Source: Arenicellales bacterium (GTDB taxonomy: Bacteria > Pseudomonadota > Gammaproteobacteria > Arenicellales > JAJDZL01). From it: a stretch of DNA of 64,000 nucleotides. Positions 1-8,338 of the stretch are shown piece by piece (within the stretch, counting starts at the first letter, position 1; each line of letters starts with the position of its first letter). The DNA is taken from the NCBI GenBank assembly GCA_958295885.1, contig OY282380.1, positions 2,418,001 to 2,482,000 on the forward strand. Direction: 5' to 3'. Position numbers and translations under genes: made by a program. The notes beneath the pieces are model-generated. The model was not told the DNA's origin. It searched no databases and worked only from the letters and a program-made list of their open reading frames with translations.

Positions 1-105
1 GGCCAGATGACACAATATCATCAGCCTCTGCTCATTCGCCAGCTGCTTTAGAAAATTGCTGGCTTCGGAGGCAATGTCCTGAAGTTCATCTGCGGCAATA
101 TCCAT
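1..105 (-). CDS. ArsR-family transcriptional regulator (SoxR/BigR-like), N-terminal part only
   Basis: The reverse strand reads an open frame from an ATG at 105 to the window edge, giving 35 residues. It ends in a segment with LANEQRLMILCHLA, the typical start of an ArsR-type winged-helix domain (helix after 'LxxxxRLxIL'). It is transcribed divergently from the sox operon, which is where SoxR/BigR/SqrR-type repressors of sulfur-oxidation genes usually sit. That it represses sox in response to sulfur compounds is an inference from family and position. The sensory cysteines would lie outside the window and cannot be checked. Confidence 0.7.
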   Translation of the reverse strand, partial: MDIAADELQDIASEASNFLKQLANEQRLMILCHLA

Positions 106-348
106 GAAATTTCAAGAAGAATATTTTACGATTCAATTTACACTCATGCAAAAACCTTTTATCATATTCTCTCTCTATATAGTGTAAAGGTCAGCGGTTG
201 GTGCTTGCTGGCAAGATGCCACTTCGCATCTCCATTTGAGCTATGAATATATTAGCGGATTTTACAGATGGGAATCAGCGCTCATCGCACTTTTCAAAAT
301 TAGAGTCAGATTCAGTCACAATAACCAAACTCAATATCGAGAGGCTAA
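106..348. promoter_or_regulatory. divergent intergenic region between the ArsR-type regulator and soxX
   Basis: This AT-rich 243-bp gap separates two divergently transcribed genes, so it should hold both promoters and any operator. An imperfect dyad with matching GCTA/TAGC ends lies at 240-256, about 95 bases before soxX. A second AT-rich stretch around 161-186 could hold promoter elements. No motif is strong enough to be assigned to a named regulator. Confidence 0.4.
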
Positions 349-723
349 ATGAATTCAAAATCTAGATCAATATTTGGAATTTGTCTGCTTATCGCTGCGG
401 CGTCTTTTTCATTGTTTCAAGTTAATATGAGTTTTGCGGACAGCACAGACGACGTACTCGCAGAAGGCAGGGAGTTAACAGAAGACCGACAGAAGGGGAA
501 CTGCTTGGCCTGTCATATCGTCGCTGACGGAGAATTTCCCGGAACCCAAGGCCCTCCTCTCATATTTATGCAGCAAAGATTTCCAGACAAGGCAAAGTTA
601 AGGGCGAGAATTTATGATGCAACGGCGGCCAATCCAGATACGATGATGCCACCGTTCGGACGTCATGGTATTTTGACTGACGAAGAAGTCGATAAAATAA
701 CTGAATATGTTTACACGTTGTAA
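349..723 (+). CDS. soxX: SoxX, monoheme c-type cytochrome subunit of SoxAX
   Basis: Periplasmic cytochrome c subunit that pairs with SoxA to oxidatively couple thiosulfate to the SoxYZ carrier. The 124-aa protein has an N-terminal export signal (about residues 1-30, cut near FADS), one heme site CLACH at residues 52-56, and a C-terminal MMPPFG motif (about 99-104) carrying the likely axial methionine. The length fits short SoxX proteins. It is first in a tight sox operon, 11 bases before soxY, and starts at an ATG behind a GA-rich Shine-Dalgarno. Confidence 0.93.
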   Translation: MNSKSRSIFGICLLIAAASFSLFQVNMSFADSTDDVLAEGRELTEDRQKGNCLACHIVADGEFPGTQGPPLIFMQQRFPDKAKLRARIYDATAANPDTMMPPFGRHGILTDEEVDKITEYVYTL

Positions 724-734
724 GAGGCACTCTT

Positions 735-1211
735 ATGGAAAAATTTCAACAGCACAGACGGACAGTACTCAAAGGAGCTCTCGCTTCAAGTCTGGTGGGA
801 CTTGCGGCATCTTGGGGAATGTTAGGAAATGTCGCCCATGCAGCGAGACCCCAGATGGCGTTTGACGCAGAAGATCTTGACGGTACGCTGAATGCTCTTT
901 TTGGAGAAGACAGCATTGCTGACAGTGACATGATTACCGTGAAAGGACCGGATATCGCTGAAAACGGTGCGGTAGTTCCAATCAGGGTAACGGCGAATGT
1001 TGAGAATGCTGAGTCAATTGCAATTCTAGTACCTGAAAACCCTGCTCCCATGGTTGCTGCGTTCGACCTGCAGTCTTCGATTTCACCTGAAATTTCGGTG
1101 CGAATCAAGATGGGCAAGACATCGGACGTAATTGCTTTGGTGCGCGCCGACGGCCAGGTGTTAAGGGGAGCGAAGGAAGTCAAAGTGACCATCGGCGGCT
1201 GCGGCGGCTAG
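735..1211 (+). CDS. soxY: SoxY, sulfur-carrier subunit of SoxYZ
   Basis: SoxY carries sulfur intermediates covalently on a cysteine in a flexible C-terminal arm. The 158-aa protein ends in GGCGG (residues 154-158), the diagnostic carrier motif. An N-terminal twin-arginine signal (HRRTVLKGAL, around residues 7-16) indicates Tat export, as is known for SoxYZ, where SoxZ rides along. It lies between soxX and soxZ. Confidence 0.95.
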   Translation: MEKFQQHRRTVLKGALASSLVGLAASWGMLGNVAHAARPQMAFDAEDLDGTLNALFGEDSIADSDMITVKGPDIAENGAVVPIRVTANVENAESIAILVPENPAPMVAAFDLQSSISPEISVRIKMGKTSDVIALVRADGQVLRGAKEVKVTIGGCGG

Positions 1212-1235
1212 ATCGAATCAGTGAGGAAATAAATT

Positions 1236-1547
1236 ATGACTATGAAAGCAAAAGCGAAAGTCATCAGTGACGGCAGAGTTGATGTCAAACTGCTGATCAA
1301 ACACCCAATGGAAACCGGGCAGAGAAAAGACAGGAAAACGGGTCAGCCCATACCTGCTCATTTCGTCGATTCCGTAACCTGCCATTGGAATGACCAGGAA
1401 CTGCTGCGGGCGCACTGGGGACCGGCAATATCCAAAAATCCCTATTTGTCTTTCAAGCTGGATGGTCCAGCAAAAGGAGATGCAATCGTTATTCGCTGGA
1501 CCGACAACAAAGGTGAATCGGGCGAAAAAGAATATACGATTGGTTAG
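1236..1547 (+). CDS. soxZ: SoxZ, partner subunit of the SoxYZ carrier
   Basis: SoxZ forms the heterodimer with SoxY and contributes the docking surface for Sox enzymes. The 103-aa product has no signal peptide, as expected for co-export with SoxY. It has the Ig-like beta fold pattern of the family: KLLIKHPMETG near residue 20 and a C-terminal WTDNKGESGEKEYTI strand pair. Length matches other SoxZ proteins. It follows soxY by 24 bases behind a GAGGAAA Shine-Dalgarno. Confidence 0.95.
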   Translation: MTMKAKAKVISDGRVDVKLLIKHPMETGQRKDRKTGQPIPAHFVDSVTCHWNDQELLRAHWGPAISKNPYLSFKLDGPAKGDAIVIRWTDNKGESGEKEYTIG

Positions 1548-1590
1548 CATGAAAATCGTTGATTGATATCAGCAAGGAGAGTTTAATCGC

Positions 1591-2427
1591 ATGAAAAGGT
1601 TCTTGCTATCTGCACTGATTGGCAGTGTGCTGGCCGGTGTTTCGATACTGTCGCTGGCAACGCCGGAAGAAGATCTCAATGCATTTCAAAACTATTATCT
1701 GACCAAGTTTCCGGACGTTCCGAAAGAAGATTTCATTAATGGAATCTATTCGATCGATGAGAACGCCCGCGAGCAATGGATTGAACTTGAGGAATTTCCA
1801 CCGTATGAGCTGGCGCTTGATCGAGGTCAGACAGCTTTTGAAACACCATTTGCCAATGGTAAAACCTATGCGGACTGTTTTGAAAATGGCGGCATTGGCA
1901 TTCGCCAAAATTATCCGTTTTTTGACTTGGACCGCGGGCAGGTTGTCACTTTGGAGCTCGCGATCAACGAATGCCGCGAGGCCAATGGAGAAAAACCTCT
2001 GAAATATAAATCCGGTGACATTGCGGCAATTTCGGCTTATATGGCGTATACATCCCGTGGTGAAATCATCAATGTGGTTATTCCAGATGACCCGCGGGCG
2101 CTGGCTGCTTATGAAGACGGCAAGCGATTTTACTATACCAAACGCGGCCAGCTCAATTTCGCTTGTTCTGACTGTCACGTCGGCGGTTCAGGCGTATTGC
2201 TCCGCACTGAACTGTTAAGTCCGGCGCTGGGACATACCAGCCATTTTCCGGTTTACCGGTTGGATTGGGGTGCAATCGGCACTTTGCATCGCCGATTCAG
2301 CGGCTGCAATCAACAGGTGCGAGCCAAGCCATTTAAATCACAAGGCCCTGAGTATCGAAATCTGGAATACTTCTTGACTTACATGAGCAACGGCTTGGAA
2401 TTCAATGGACCCGGTGTCCGCAGGTAA
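1591..2427 (+). CDS. soxA: SoxA, monoheme-type c cytochrome subunit of SoxAX
   Basis: SoxA holds the active-site heme that joins thiosulfate to SoxY. The 278-aa protein has a signal peptide (about residues 1-23) and a single heme motif, C192-x2-C195-H196. Cys239 in FSGCNQQ matches the conserved distal cysteine ligand. The N-terminal half has Cys96 and Cys128 where diheme SoxA proteins carry a second CxxCH, so this is a monoheme (one heme in A, one in X) complex. The start follows an AAGGAG Shine-Dalgarno. Confidence 0.94.
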   Translation: MKRFLLSALIGSVLAGVSILSLATPEEDLNAFQNYYLTKFPDVPKEDFINGIYSIDENAREQWIELEEFPPYELALDRGQTAFETPFANGKTYADCFENGGIGIRQNYPFFDLDRGQVVTLELAINECREANGEKPLKYKSGDIAAISAYMAYTSRGEIINVVIPDDPRALAAYEDGKRFYYTKRGQLNFACSDCHVGGSGVLLRTELLSPALGHTSHFPVYRLDWGAIGTLHRRFSGCNQQVRAKPFKSQGPEYRNLEYFLTYMSNGLEFNGPGVRR

Positions 2428-2445
2428 CCGTCCGGAGGCAAGATC

Positions 2446-2775
2446 ATGAAATTTACCACTCTACGAATTTACTTGTTTTCGCTGCTGTTCAGTCTTCTTT
2501 TGAGTTTTGGTTTGATCGGAGTATCTCAGTCAGCGACGGTTGAAGAATTCAATGTTGCGTTTGTTGAGGCGAATGATCTCCGAAAACAAGCAAGGGCACT
2601 CAAACACGAATGGCGGGATACTGTAAAAATTCTCAGGCAGGCGCAGAAAGCGGCTCAGGCAGGCGATCTGGACAAGGCAATGCAACTCGTTGCTAAAGCC
2701 AAATTTCAAGGCGAAGCGGCGATCTTTCAAGCGAATCGAGAACTAAGCCTATGGAAAGGTCGCGTAGTTCGATAA
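2446..2775 (+). CDS. soxK: SoxK-like SoxXA-binding protein
   Basis: A 109-aa exported protein with a signal segment (residues about 8-30) and then a helical, Ala/Lys-rich body. The pattern LKHEWRDT...AQAGDLDKAMQLVAKAK...GEAA resembles SoxXA-binding protein (SoxK/SAXB), which binds SoxAX and stimulates it in some purple sulfur bacteria. It sits directly between soxA and soxB, 18 bases after soxA. The assignment rests on this helical motif and on position. The symbol is less certain than those of its neighbours. Confidence 0.75.
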   Translation: MKFTTLRIYLFSLLFSLLLSFGLIGVSQSATVEEFNVAFVEANDLRKQARALKHEWRDTVKILRQAQKAAQAGDLDKAMQLVAKAKFQGEAAIFQANRELSLWKGRVVR

Positions 2776-2897
2776 ATCTGCATTTGAAACGTGCGATCTT
2801 CTTTTGCGGAAATGATTTGTTGAAACTTACTTTCGGTCGAATTTTTTCAGGCATCTCGAACGCCGATACTTAGTTTGAAGCTAAGTGCGACTGCGAA

Positions 2898-4643
2898 GTG
2901 GACCGACGTGAATTCATACAGACGCTGGCGGCGGCAAGTGTTGTTGGATTCCTGCCTGCGGTATCGGCCGCGGGTTCCAATCCTTATGACTTTCCGTCAT
3001 TTGGACAGGTTCGGCTGCTTCATATTACTGACAGCCATGCGCAATTGAATCCTGTCTACTACCGGGAGCCTCACGTGAACGTGGGCGTTGCCGGCGCGTG
3101 GGGCAAACCACCTCACATTGTGGGTGATGCGTTTCTGGAATTTTATGGAATTACAGATGCAACACCCGAAGCCTACGCTTTTACCTACAAGAATTTTGCA
3201 GAGCTGGCCGAGAAATACGGCAAAGTGGGTGGGTATGCGCGTATGAAATCGCTCATCAATCAGCTCAGGCAAAGTTATGGGATGGAGCGCACGCTGCTGC
3301 TTGACGGCGGTGACAGCTGGCAAGGCAGCGGAACAGCGCTGTGGACTCGAGGAATGGAAATGGTGCAGGCCAACAACATTCTCGGAGTGGATGTCGCAAC
3401 CGGCCATTGGGAATTTACCTATGAGCCTGCTGAATTGCGGGCGAATTTGGAAGCGTTTAAAGGAGAATTCATTGCTCAGAACATCTTTTTGACGGAAGAT
3501 GCGCTGTTCGATGAAAAACCAGCGTTCGACGAGTTTACGGGGCATGCTTTTCAGCCCTTTACGATCAAGTCGATGGCAGGATTCGATGTTGCGATCATCG
3601 GGCAGGCCTTTCCGTACACGCCGATCGCGAATCCACGACGCAACGTTCCGGACTGGTCTTTCGGAATTCGATTGGATGAATTACAGGAGCTGGTTGACCA
3701 AATTCGGCAGAATCACAGTCCAGATGCAGTGATTCTGCTGTCTCACAACGGCATGGACGTCGACCAGAAACTTGCGAGTCTGGTTAGCGGAGTCGACGCC
3801 ATTCTTGGTGGTCATACGCACGACGCGGTGCCCAATCCAGTTCAGGTGAAAAATCCGGCAGGAACAACTTTAGTCACCAACGCTGGTTCAAATGGAAAAT
3901 TTGTGGGGGTGCTGGACCTCGAATTCGGTTCTGCCGGCGTCAAAGATTTTCGTTATCGCCTGCTGCCGGTCTTCGGCAGTTACCTTGACCCAGACACTGA
4001 AATGCAGGCGTTCATTCAGCAGTCAAGAATGCCATATGCGAACATTTTGGATGAAGAACTCGCAGTGACGGAATCTTTGCTGTTTCGGCGGGGGAATTTC
4101 AACGGCACTTTTGACGAGATCATCGGAGATGCTTTGCGCAGTGTTTTGCAGTCCGAAATCGCTTTGTCTCCAGGATTTCGGTGGGGAACCTCTGTAATCC
4201 CGGGTCAAGTGATTACAATGGAAGATGTGCTCGCTCAAACCGCGATGACTTACCCGGAAACTTATGTGCGCGAACTGAATGGTGAAACCTTGAAACTGAT
4301 ACTTGAAGACGTTGCGGACAACGCGTTTAATCCAGATCCGTTTTATCAGCAGGGCGGTGATATGGTTCGAGTTTCCGGCATGACTTACAGCATTGATCCA
4401 ACTCAGTCCATCGGCAGTCGCATTTCCGATCTCAGACTGGAAAATGGAGAGCCGATTTCAGCAGAAAAAAACTATGTGGTTTCAGGGTGGGCAACGGTAG
4501 GTGAAATTTCTCCAGGCCCGCCCGCGTGGGAAGTAGTTGCTGAATACCTGCGTTCGAAAGAATCAGTGCGAATTGACCAAACGAACCAACCTAGTGTAAA
4601 GTTAAGAACGGGGAATCCGGGCATGGGAGATTGGAATATTTGA
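2898..4643 (+). CDS. soxB: SoxB, thiosulfohydrolase
   Basis: SoxB is a dimanganese hydrolase that releases sulfate from SoxYZ-bound sulfonate. The 581-aa protein has a Tat signal (RREFIQTLAA at residue 3) and calcineurin-like metallophosphoesterase motifs in order: LLHITDSHAQ (about 35), DGGDSWQGSG (about 137), GHWEFTY (about 170), LSHNGMD (about 283) and GGHTHDA (about 304). A 5'-nucleotidase C-terminal domain follows. The start is GTG with no strong Shine-Dalgarno, and a 122-base gap separates it from soxK, so it may have its own promoter. Confidence 0.95.
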   Translation: MDRREFIQTLAAASVVGFLPAVSAAGSNPYDFPSFGQVRLLHITDSHAQLNPVYYREPHVNVGVAGAWGKPPHIVGDAFLEFYGITDATPEAYAFTYKNFAELAEKYGKVGGYARMKSLINQLRQSYGMERTLLLDGGDSWQGSGTALWTRGMEMVQANNILGVDVATGHWEFTYEPAELRANLEAFKGEFIAQNIFLTEDALFDEKPAFDEFTGHAFQPFTIKSMAGFDVAIIGQAFPYTPIANPRRNVPDWSFGIRLDELQELVDQIRQNHSPDAVILLSHNGMDVDQKLASLVSGVDAILGGHTHDAVPNPVQVKNPAGTTLVTNAGSNGKFVGVLDLEFGSAGVKDFRYRLLPVFGSYLDPDTEMQAFIQQSRMPYANILDEELAVTESLLFRRGNFNGTFDEIIGDALRSVLQSEIALSPGFRWGTSVIPGQVITMEDVLAQTAMTYPETYVRELNGETLKLILEDVADNAFNPDPFYQQGGDMVRVSGMTYSIDPTQSIGSRISDLRLENGEPISAEKNYVVSGWATVGEISPGPPAWEVVAEYLRSKESVRIDQTNQPSVKLRTGNPGMGDWNI

Positions 4644-4653
4644 GAGTGCGACG

Positions 4654-5232
4654 ATGAAACCTCTTATTCATCATCAGAATCTAACTGCGAAACTCAGAGA
4701 TATTTTCGCTGTCGCGCTGGTTGTTCTTTGTTTGGGCGCAGCGATCACGCATGCGGAACTGCGCGATCCGGAAGAGTACTTTTTCCATCAGACATTTGGA
4801 GACCTGCAGGAAGAAGTTGAACTGGCGCGGGAAGAAGGACAAAGCAACATCATGGTAATGTTTGAGTTGAATGACTGTCCTTGGTGCGAGCGCATGAAAG
4901 TTATGGTATTGAACCAGTCGGAAGTTCAAGATTACTATCGGAAACATTTTCGGATATTGATGATGAACGTTGAAGGAGATAACGTGATCGTTGACTTTGA
5001 TGGTCAGGATATTTCTGAAAAAGAATTTGCATTGAAACACAATCGAGTTCGCGCGACTCCTGTATTTCTATTTTTGGACCTTCAAGGCAATCGGGTGATG
5101 CGCTACACTGGCGCAACCAAGAATGCTGAAGAGTTTATGCTGCTCGGGAAATTTGTAGTAGAGCAGCATTACAAGACGACCAATTTTGTAAAATTCAAAC
5201 GCAGCGCAAGAAAATCGGGCAGTGTCGAATAA
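4654..5232 (+). CDS. soxW: SoxW-like periplasmic thioredoxin
   Basis: An exported thioredoxin-fold protein of 192 aa with a hydrophobic signal (about residues 17-34) and an active-site motif C75-P-W-C78 (NDCPWCERMK). A cis-proline motif lies in RATPVFLFLD further on. Family members in sox clusters (SoxW/SoxS) keep SoxY thiols reduced or repair them. It begins 10 bases after soxB. I use soxW on the basis of context; a DsbD-dependent reductant for c-cytochrome assembly would look similar. Confidence 0.75.
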   Translation: MKPLIHHQNLTAKLRDIFAVALVVLCLGAAITHAELRDPEEYFFHQTFGDLQEEVELAREEGQSNIMVMFELNDCPWCERMKVMVLNQSEVQDYYRKHFRILMMNVEGDNVIVDFDGQDISEKEFALKHNRVRATPVFLFLDLQGNRVMRYTGATKNAEEFMLLGKFVVEQHYKTTNFVKFKRSARKSGSVE

Positions 5233-5265
5233 GCTCATGAGAATCGCAGGATTCTTCTCAATTGC

Positions 5266-6441
5266 ATGAGCTTCATGAGCAGATTGATCAAGGCAATTGG
5301 CTGTCTGTTCGCTGCCGCATTTGCGGTTGGCGCATTCGCTGAGGCCGATCTTCCTGCTGAACCTCTTTCTCTCTCTGAAGCGCTCGCTTACGCAGGCAGA
5401 TCAAATCATTTGGTTCGACAAAGAGAGCTGGACGTAGAAGCTGCGCGCGTCAACTTAGAATATTTTGAAGCTGGCGAAGATCTGCATCTGGAGGCGCCAG
5501 TTGTGCGGCAGGCTGTGAACCGAGCCGAGCTGGCCCTAGAGCACCAGCGGCAGCTGCATCGCATTGAAATCATGCAAAAATTCTTCAATGTGCTGCTGGC
5601 AGATCTTGATTATGCCGTGAAAAACGAGAAAATGACTTTGGCATTCTTGCGTTACAACCGTCTGCTTGAAGAAATGGAAATGTACGACGCACATGCTGAA
5701 GTTGATGTTCTCGCGTTGGAAACCATTTATCGAGAGCGGTTTCATGTTCGACAGGCAGCAGCTTTGAATCAGATCAGCGCGCGTCGGTATTTGGGACAGG
5801 CTTTTGGAATTTCAGACTACATTCCGCGTGATTTGGCTGAACCTGACGTGAGCAGCTATGTTGAACGTCCGATTCCTGAATTTGAAGATTTCCTGGCTGA
5901 AGTCTCAGAGCACAGTTTTGAGATGGCCGATGCAAAAATGAAGCTGCAGTCGGCAAGGGACGCATTGAAAGCAGCTGAAAAACAATTTGCCCCGAAACTG
6001 GAAGCGGTGATTGAAGGGGCGGCATCGGAAAAGGGAACCGGAAGTCGCAGCGACCCATCGGTTGGACCGCAGTCCACGTATCCGCTGATTGCGGGAAAGA
6101 CGAAGGCGCGGGCTCTTAAACTGGGCGGAATAGAGGTTGAACGTGCTCAATCTGAACTGAATATGATTAACGATCAGCATCGTACGCGCGCGTTTGAGCT
6201 TTGGAAAAAATTAAAGCTGCTGGAGGTGGAACTGGCGGCAGCGAATGTGCGGTCGGATTTTCGGGACCAATATATGGATAGAAGTCGGGCGTTGTATGAG
6301 CTGGAGGAAAAATCAGACTTGGGCGATGCCCAGGCGGAACTGCTTTTCGCAATCTATGAAATGAGACGGATCGAATTTGCGCTGGCGTTGGCTTGGGCTG
6401 AAGTCGACATCATGAAAGGCGTTCAGGCAGGCATCAATTAA
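5266..6441 (+). CDS. TolC-like outer-membrane channel protein
   Basis: A 391-aa protein with an N-terminal signal (about residues 8-26, ending FAEA). It is followed by long, heptad-rich helices with little hydrophobicity, the pattern of the outer membrane efflux (TolC/OEP) family. The segment LSLSEALAYAGRSN at residue 34 is the usual start of such a repeat. It is somewhat short for a full TolC. It is the last gene of the sox operon, 33 bases after the thioredoxin, with no inner-membrane pump beside it. ATG codons at 5266 and 5275 are both possible starts. Confidence 0.6.
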   Translation: MSFMSRLIKAIGCLFAAAFAVGAFAEADLPAEPLSLSEALAYAGRSNHLVRQRELDVEAARVNLEYFEAGEDLHLEAPVVRQAVNRAELALEHQRQLHRIEIMQKFFNVLLADLDYAVKNEKMTLAFLRYNRLLEEMEMYDAHAEVDVLALETIYRERFHVRQAAALNQISARRYLGQAFGISDYIPRDLAEPDVSSYVERPIPEFEDFLAEVSEHSFEMADAKMKLQSARDALKAAEKQFAPKLEAVIEGAASEKGTGSRSDPSVGPQSTYPLIAGKTKARALKLGGIEVERAQSELNMINDQHRTRAFELWKKLKLLEVELAAANVRSDFRDQYMDRSRALYELEEKSDLGDAQAELLFAIYEMRRIEFALALAWAEVDIMKGVQAGIN

Positions 6442-6592
6442 CAGCGGCACCGAAAGGCAAACTAAAATTACATATTGTCAGTAGCGTTGTCGAGTTTCAC
6501 GTCCTGCGCCATTTCATCAAACTCGGTGATCGGCCAGCCTCCAGCGCAAGTCTCGGAGCCGAGATGGGCGGGTCATTCCTAATGTTCACGAA

Positions 6593-7843
6593 GTGAGCCA
6601 AACGCAAGGCTCGATGCCTTTTGAGGCATCCAGGCATCCGAGTTCCTCAACAGACCACCGCATCGCCAGCCTAGATGTCCTGCGCGGTTTCGCCGTTCTG
6701 GGCATTCTGGTCATGAACATCCAGGCATTCTCAATGCCGGAAGCGGCCTACCTGAATCCTACGATGTGGGGAGAACTGACCGGCATCAACCTCGCGGTAT
6801 GGTACCTCAGCCATCTGCTGGCCGACACCAAATTCATCACCATATTCTCCATGCTGTTCGGCACCGGCGTATGCCTGTTCGCGGACCGGGTCGAAGCCCG
6901 CGGCGGCAGAACTGCCGCCTTGCACTACAGGCGCATGTTCTGGCTGTTCGGCTTCGGGCTAGCCCACGGTTATCTGTTGTGGATTGGCGACATTCTTGTG
7001 CCCTACGCACTGTGCGGATGCCTGGTCTTCCTTGTGCGGAACAGTCAAGCCCGAACGCTGGCGTGCGCTGGGGTGGCGGTTTTTTCGGTATCCACTCTGC
7101 TCCATCTATTCATTGGCATTGCCACGCTGAAAGAAGTTCTTCCACCGGAGATCATTACCGAGCTCCGGAGCAGCTGGTGGGCGCCCTCAGAAGCACCGGT
7201 TCTGGCCGAAGTGGAAGCCTACCGGGGAGGATGGCTCGAGCAGCAGCCGCTGCGGGTGGAGGGATCGCTGGGCATGCATCTTTATGCGTTTCCGCTGCTC
7301 CTGCTGTGGCGCTGCGCCGGCATGATGCTGGTAGGCATGGCCCTATACAAATGGGGGGTTCTAAGCGCCGCACGCAGCGACCGCTTCTACCGGCGACTGG
7401 CCGTAGTGGGAATCGCCGGAGGCTCTGTGCCAATCATTGCTGGGACATGGATCGATTTCGCCACCGGCTGGAGCTGGCCGCACTCGATCGCTTTCTGGAG
7501 TCAGCTGAACTACTGGGGTGGCGTGGTGATGGCGCTCGGCTACGTCGGCGCGGTGATGCTCGCGTTGCGCCGCGGCTGGCTGCGCGGTCTGCAGACGCGT
7601 CTCGCAGCGGTGGGTCGGATGGCATTCACAAACTACATCGCGCAGACTCTGGTCTGCACGACCATCTTCTATGGGCACGGCATCGGACTTTTCGGCAGCG
7701 CGCCGCGCTGGCAGCAGGCGCTCATTGTCGGGGCCGTGTGTGCGGCACAGCTGTGGTGGTCTCCGATTTGGCTCCGGCGTTTTCGAACCGGACCGCTGGA
7801 ATGGCTGTGGAGGACCTTGACGTATGGTCAACCGCCAGGCTGA
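6593..7843 (+). CDS. DUF418/YeiB-family integral membrane protein
   Basis: A 416-aa polytopic membrane protein. The N-terminal ASLDVLRGFAVLGILVMNIQ (about residues 25-44) is the hallmark of DUF418/YeiB proteins, and the C-terminal part (about 250-410) is the DUF418 domain with its FTNYIAQT segment. Function is unknown; a transport or acyl-transfer role has been proposed for relatives. The start is GTG at 6593 or ATG at 6614. The gene is clearly richer in G+C than the genes on both sides and is followed by very AT-rich DNA, suggesting recent acquisition. Confidence 0.85.
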   Translation: MSQTQGSMPFEASRHPSSSTDHRIASLDVLRGFAVLGILVMNIQAFSMPEAAYLNPTMWGELTGINLAVWYLSHLLADTKFITIFSMLFGTGVCLFADRVEARGGRTAALHYRRMFWLFGFGLAHGYLLWIGDILVPYALCGCLVFLVRNSQARTLACAGVAVFSVSTLLHLFIGIATLKEVLPPEIITELRSSWWAPSEAPVLAEVEAYRGGWLEQQPLRVEGSLGMHLYAFPLLLLWRCAGMMLVGMALYKWGVLSAARSDRFYRRLAVVGIAGGSVPIIAGTWIDFATGWSWPHSIAFWSQLNYWGGVVMALGYVGAVMLALRRGWLRGLQTRLAAVGRMAFTNYIAQTLVCTTIFYGHGIGLFGSAPRWQQALIVGAVCAAQLWWSPIWLRRFRTGPLEWLWRTLTYGQPPG

Positions 7844-8338
7844 ACCGAGCCACTTCACTACAGAGACTGTGAAACTACACCATATCAGATTATTTCAAGT
7901 TGACGGTGAATATGTAACTTATTGAATTATTAGAATTAAATATTTTCATCTAACTAATTGTTCTAAGACAATAGAAAAATTGCACAGTCTCATCTACAGT
8001 AGTGTGGGATGGTGCTGTCGGTTGAAGCGATAGATAAATTGGAAAAATTAGCTGTAGGTGGGCGGCGTCTCCTTCTTTTGAAATGATTCGTCACACAAAA
8101 TAATAAATGATTTTAATTAAATGGTTGAATTTCGTCGGAAAATTGTTTTTTTTTACAGAAAATAATTCTGACAGCAATAACTCAATCGGATTGTGAGTGA
8201 AAACTTTGATCGTAATTTGCTTTCTACTGCCATGGTTACGGGTAGAAGATTAGTCGAGTTGACCTTTGTGTCACATTAAAAAATTCGCAGGGCAATGCGC
8301 GGCGTTGTAATATGCAAAGCTGCGAATAAGAATTAAAA
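7844..8338. other. AT-rich non-coding gap
   Basis: Nearly 500 bases with no credible reading frame. Composition falls sharply from the GC-rich DUF418 gene into AT-rich sequence with long A/T runs (for example the T-run near 8146-8155). Both flanking genes point into this gap, so it lies between convergent genes. No clear terminator hairpin was found. Confidence 0.5.

Noticed and set aside
6766..7872. A 368-aa open frame overlapping the DUF418 gene in another frame
   Set aside because: It is a shadow caused by the high GC content of the DUF418 gene; it is Arg/Pro/His-rich with no family features.
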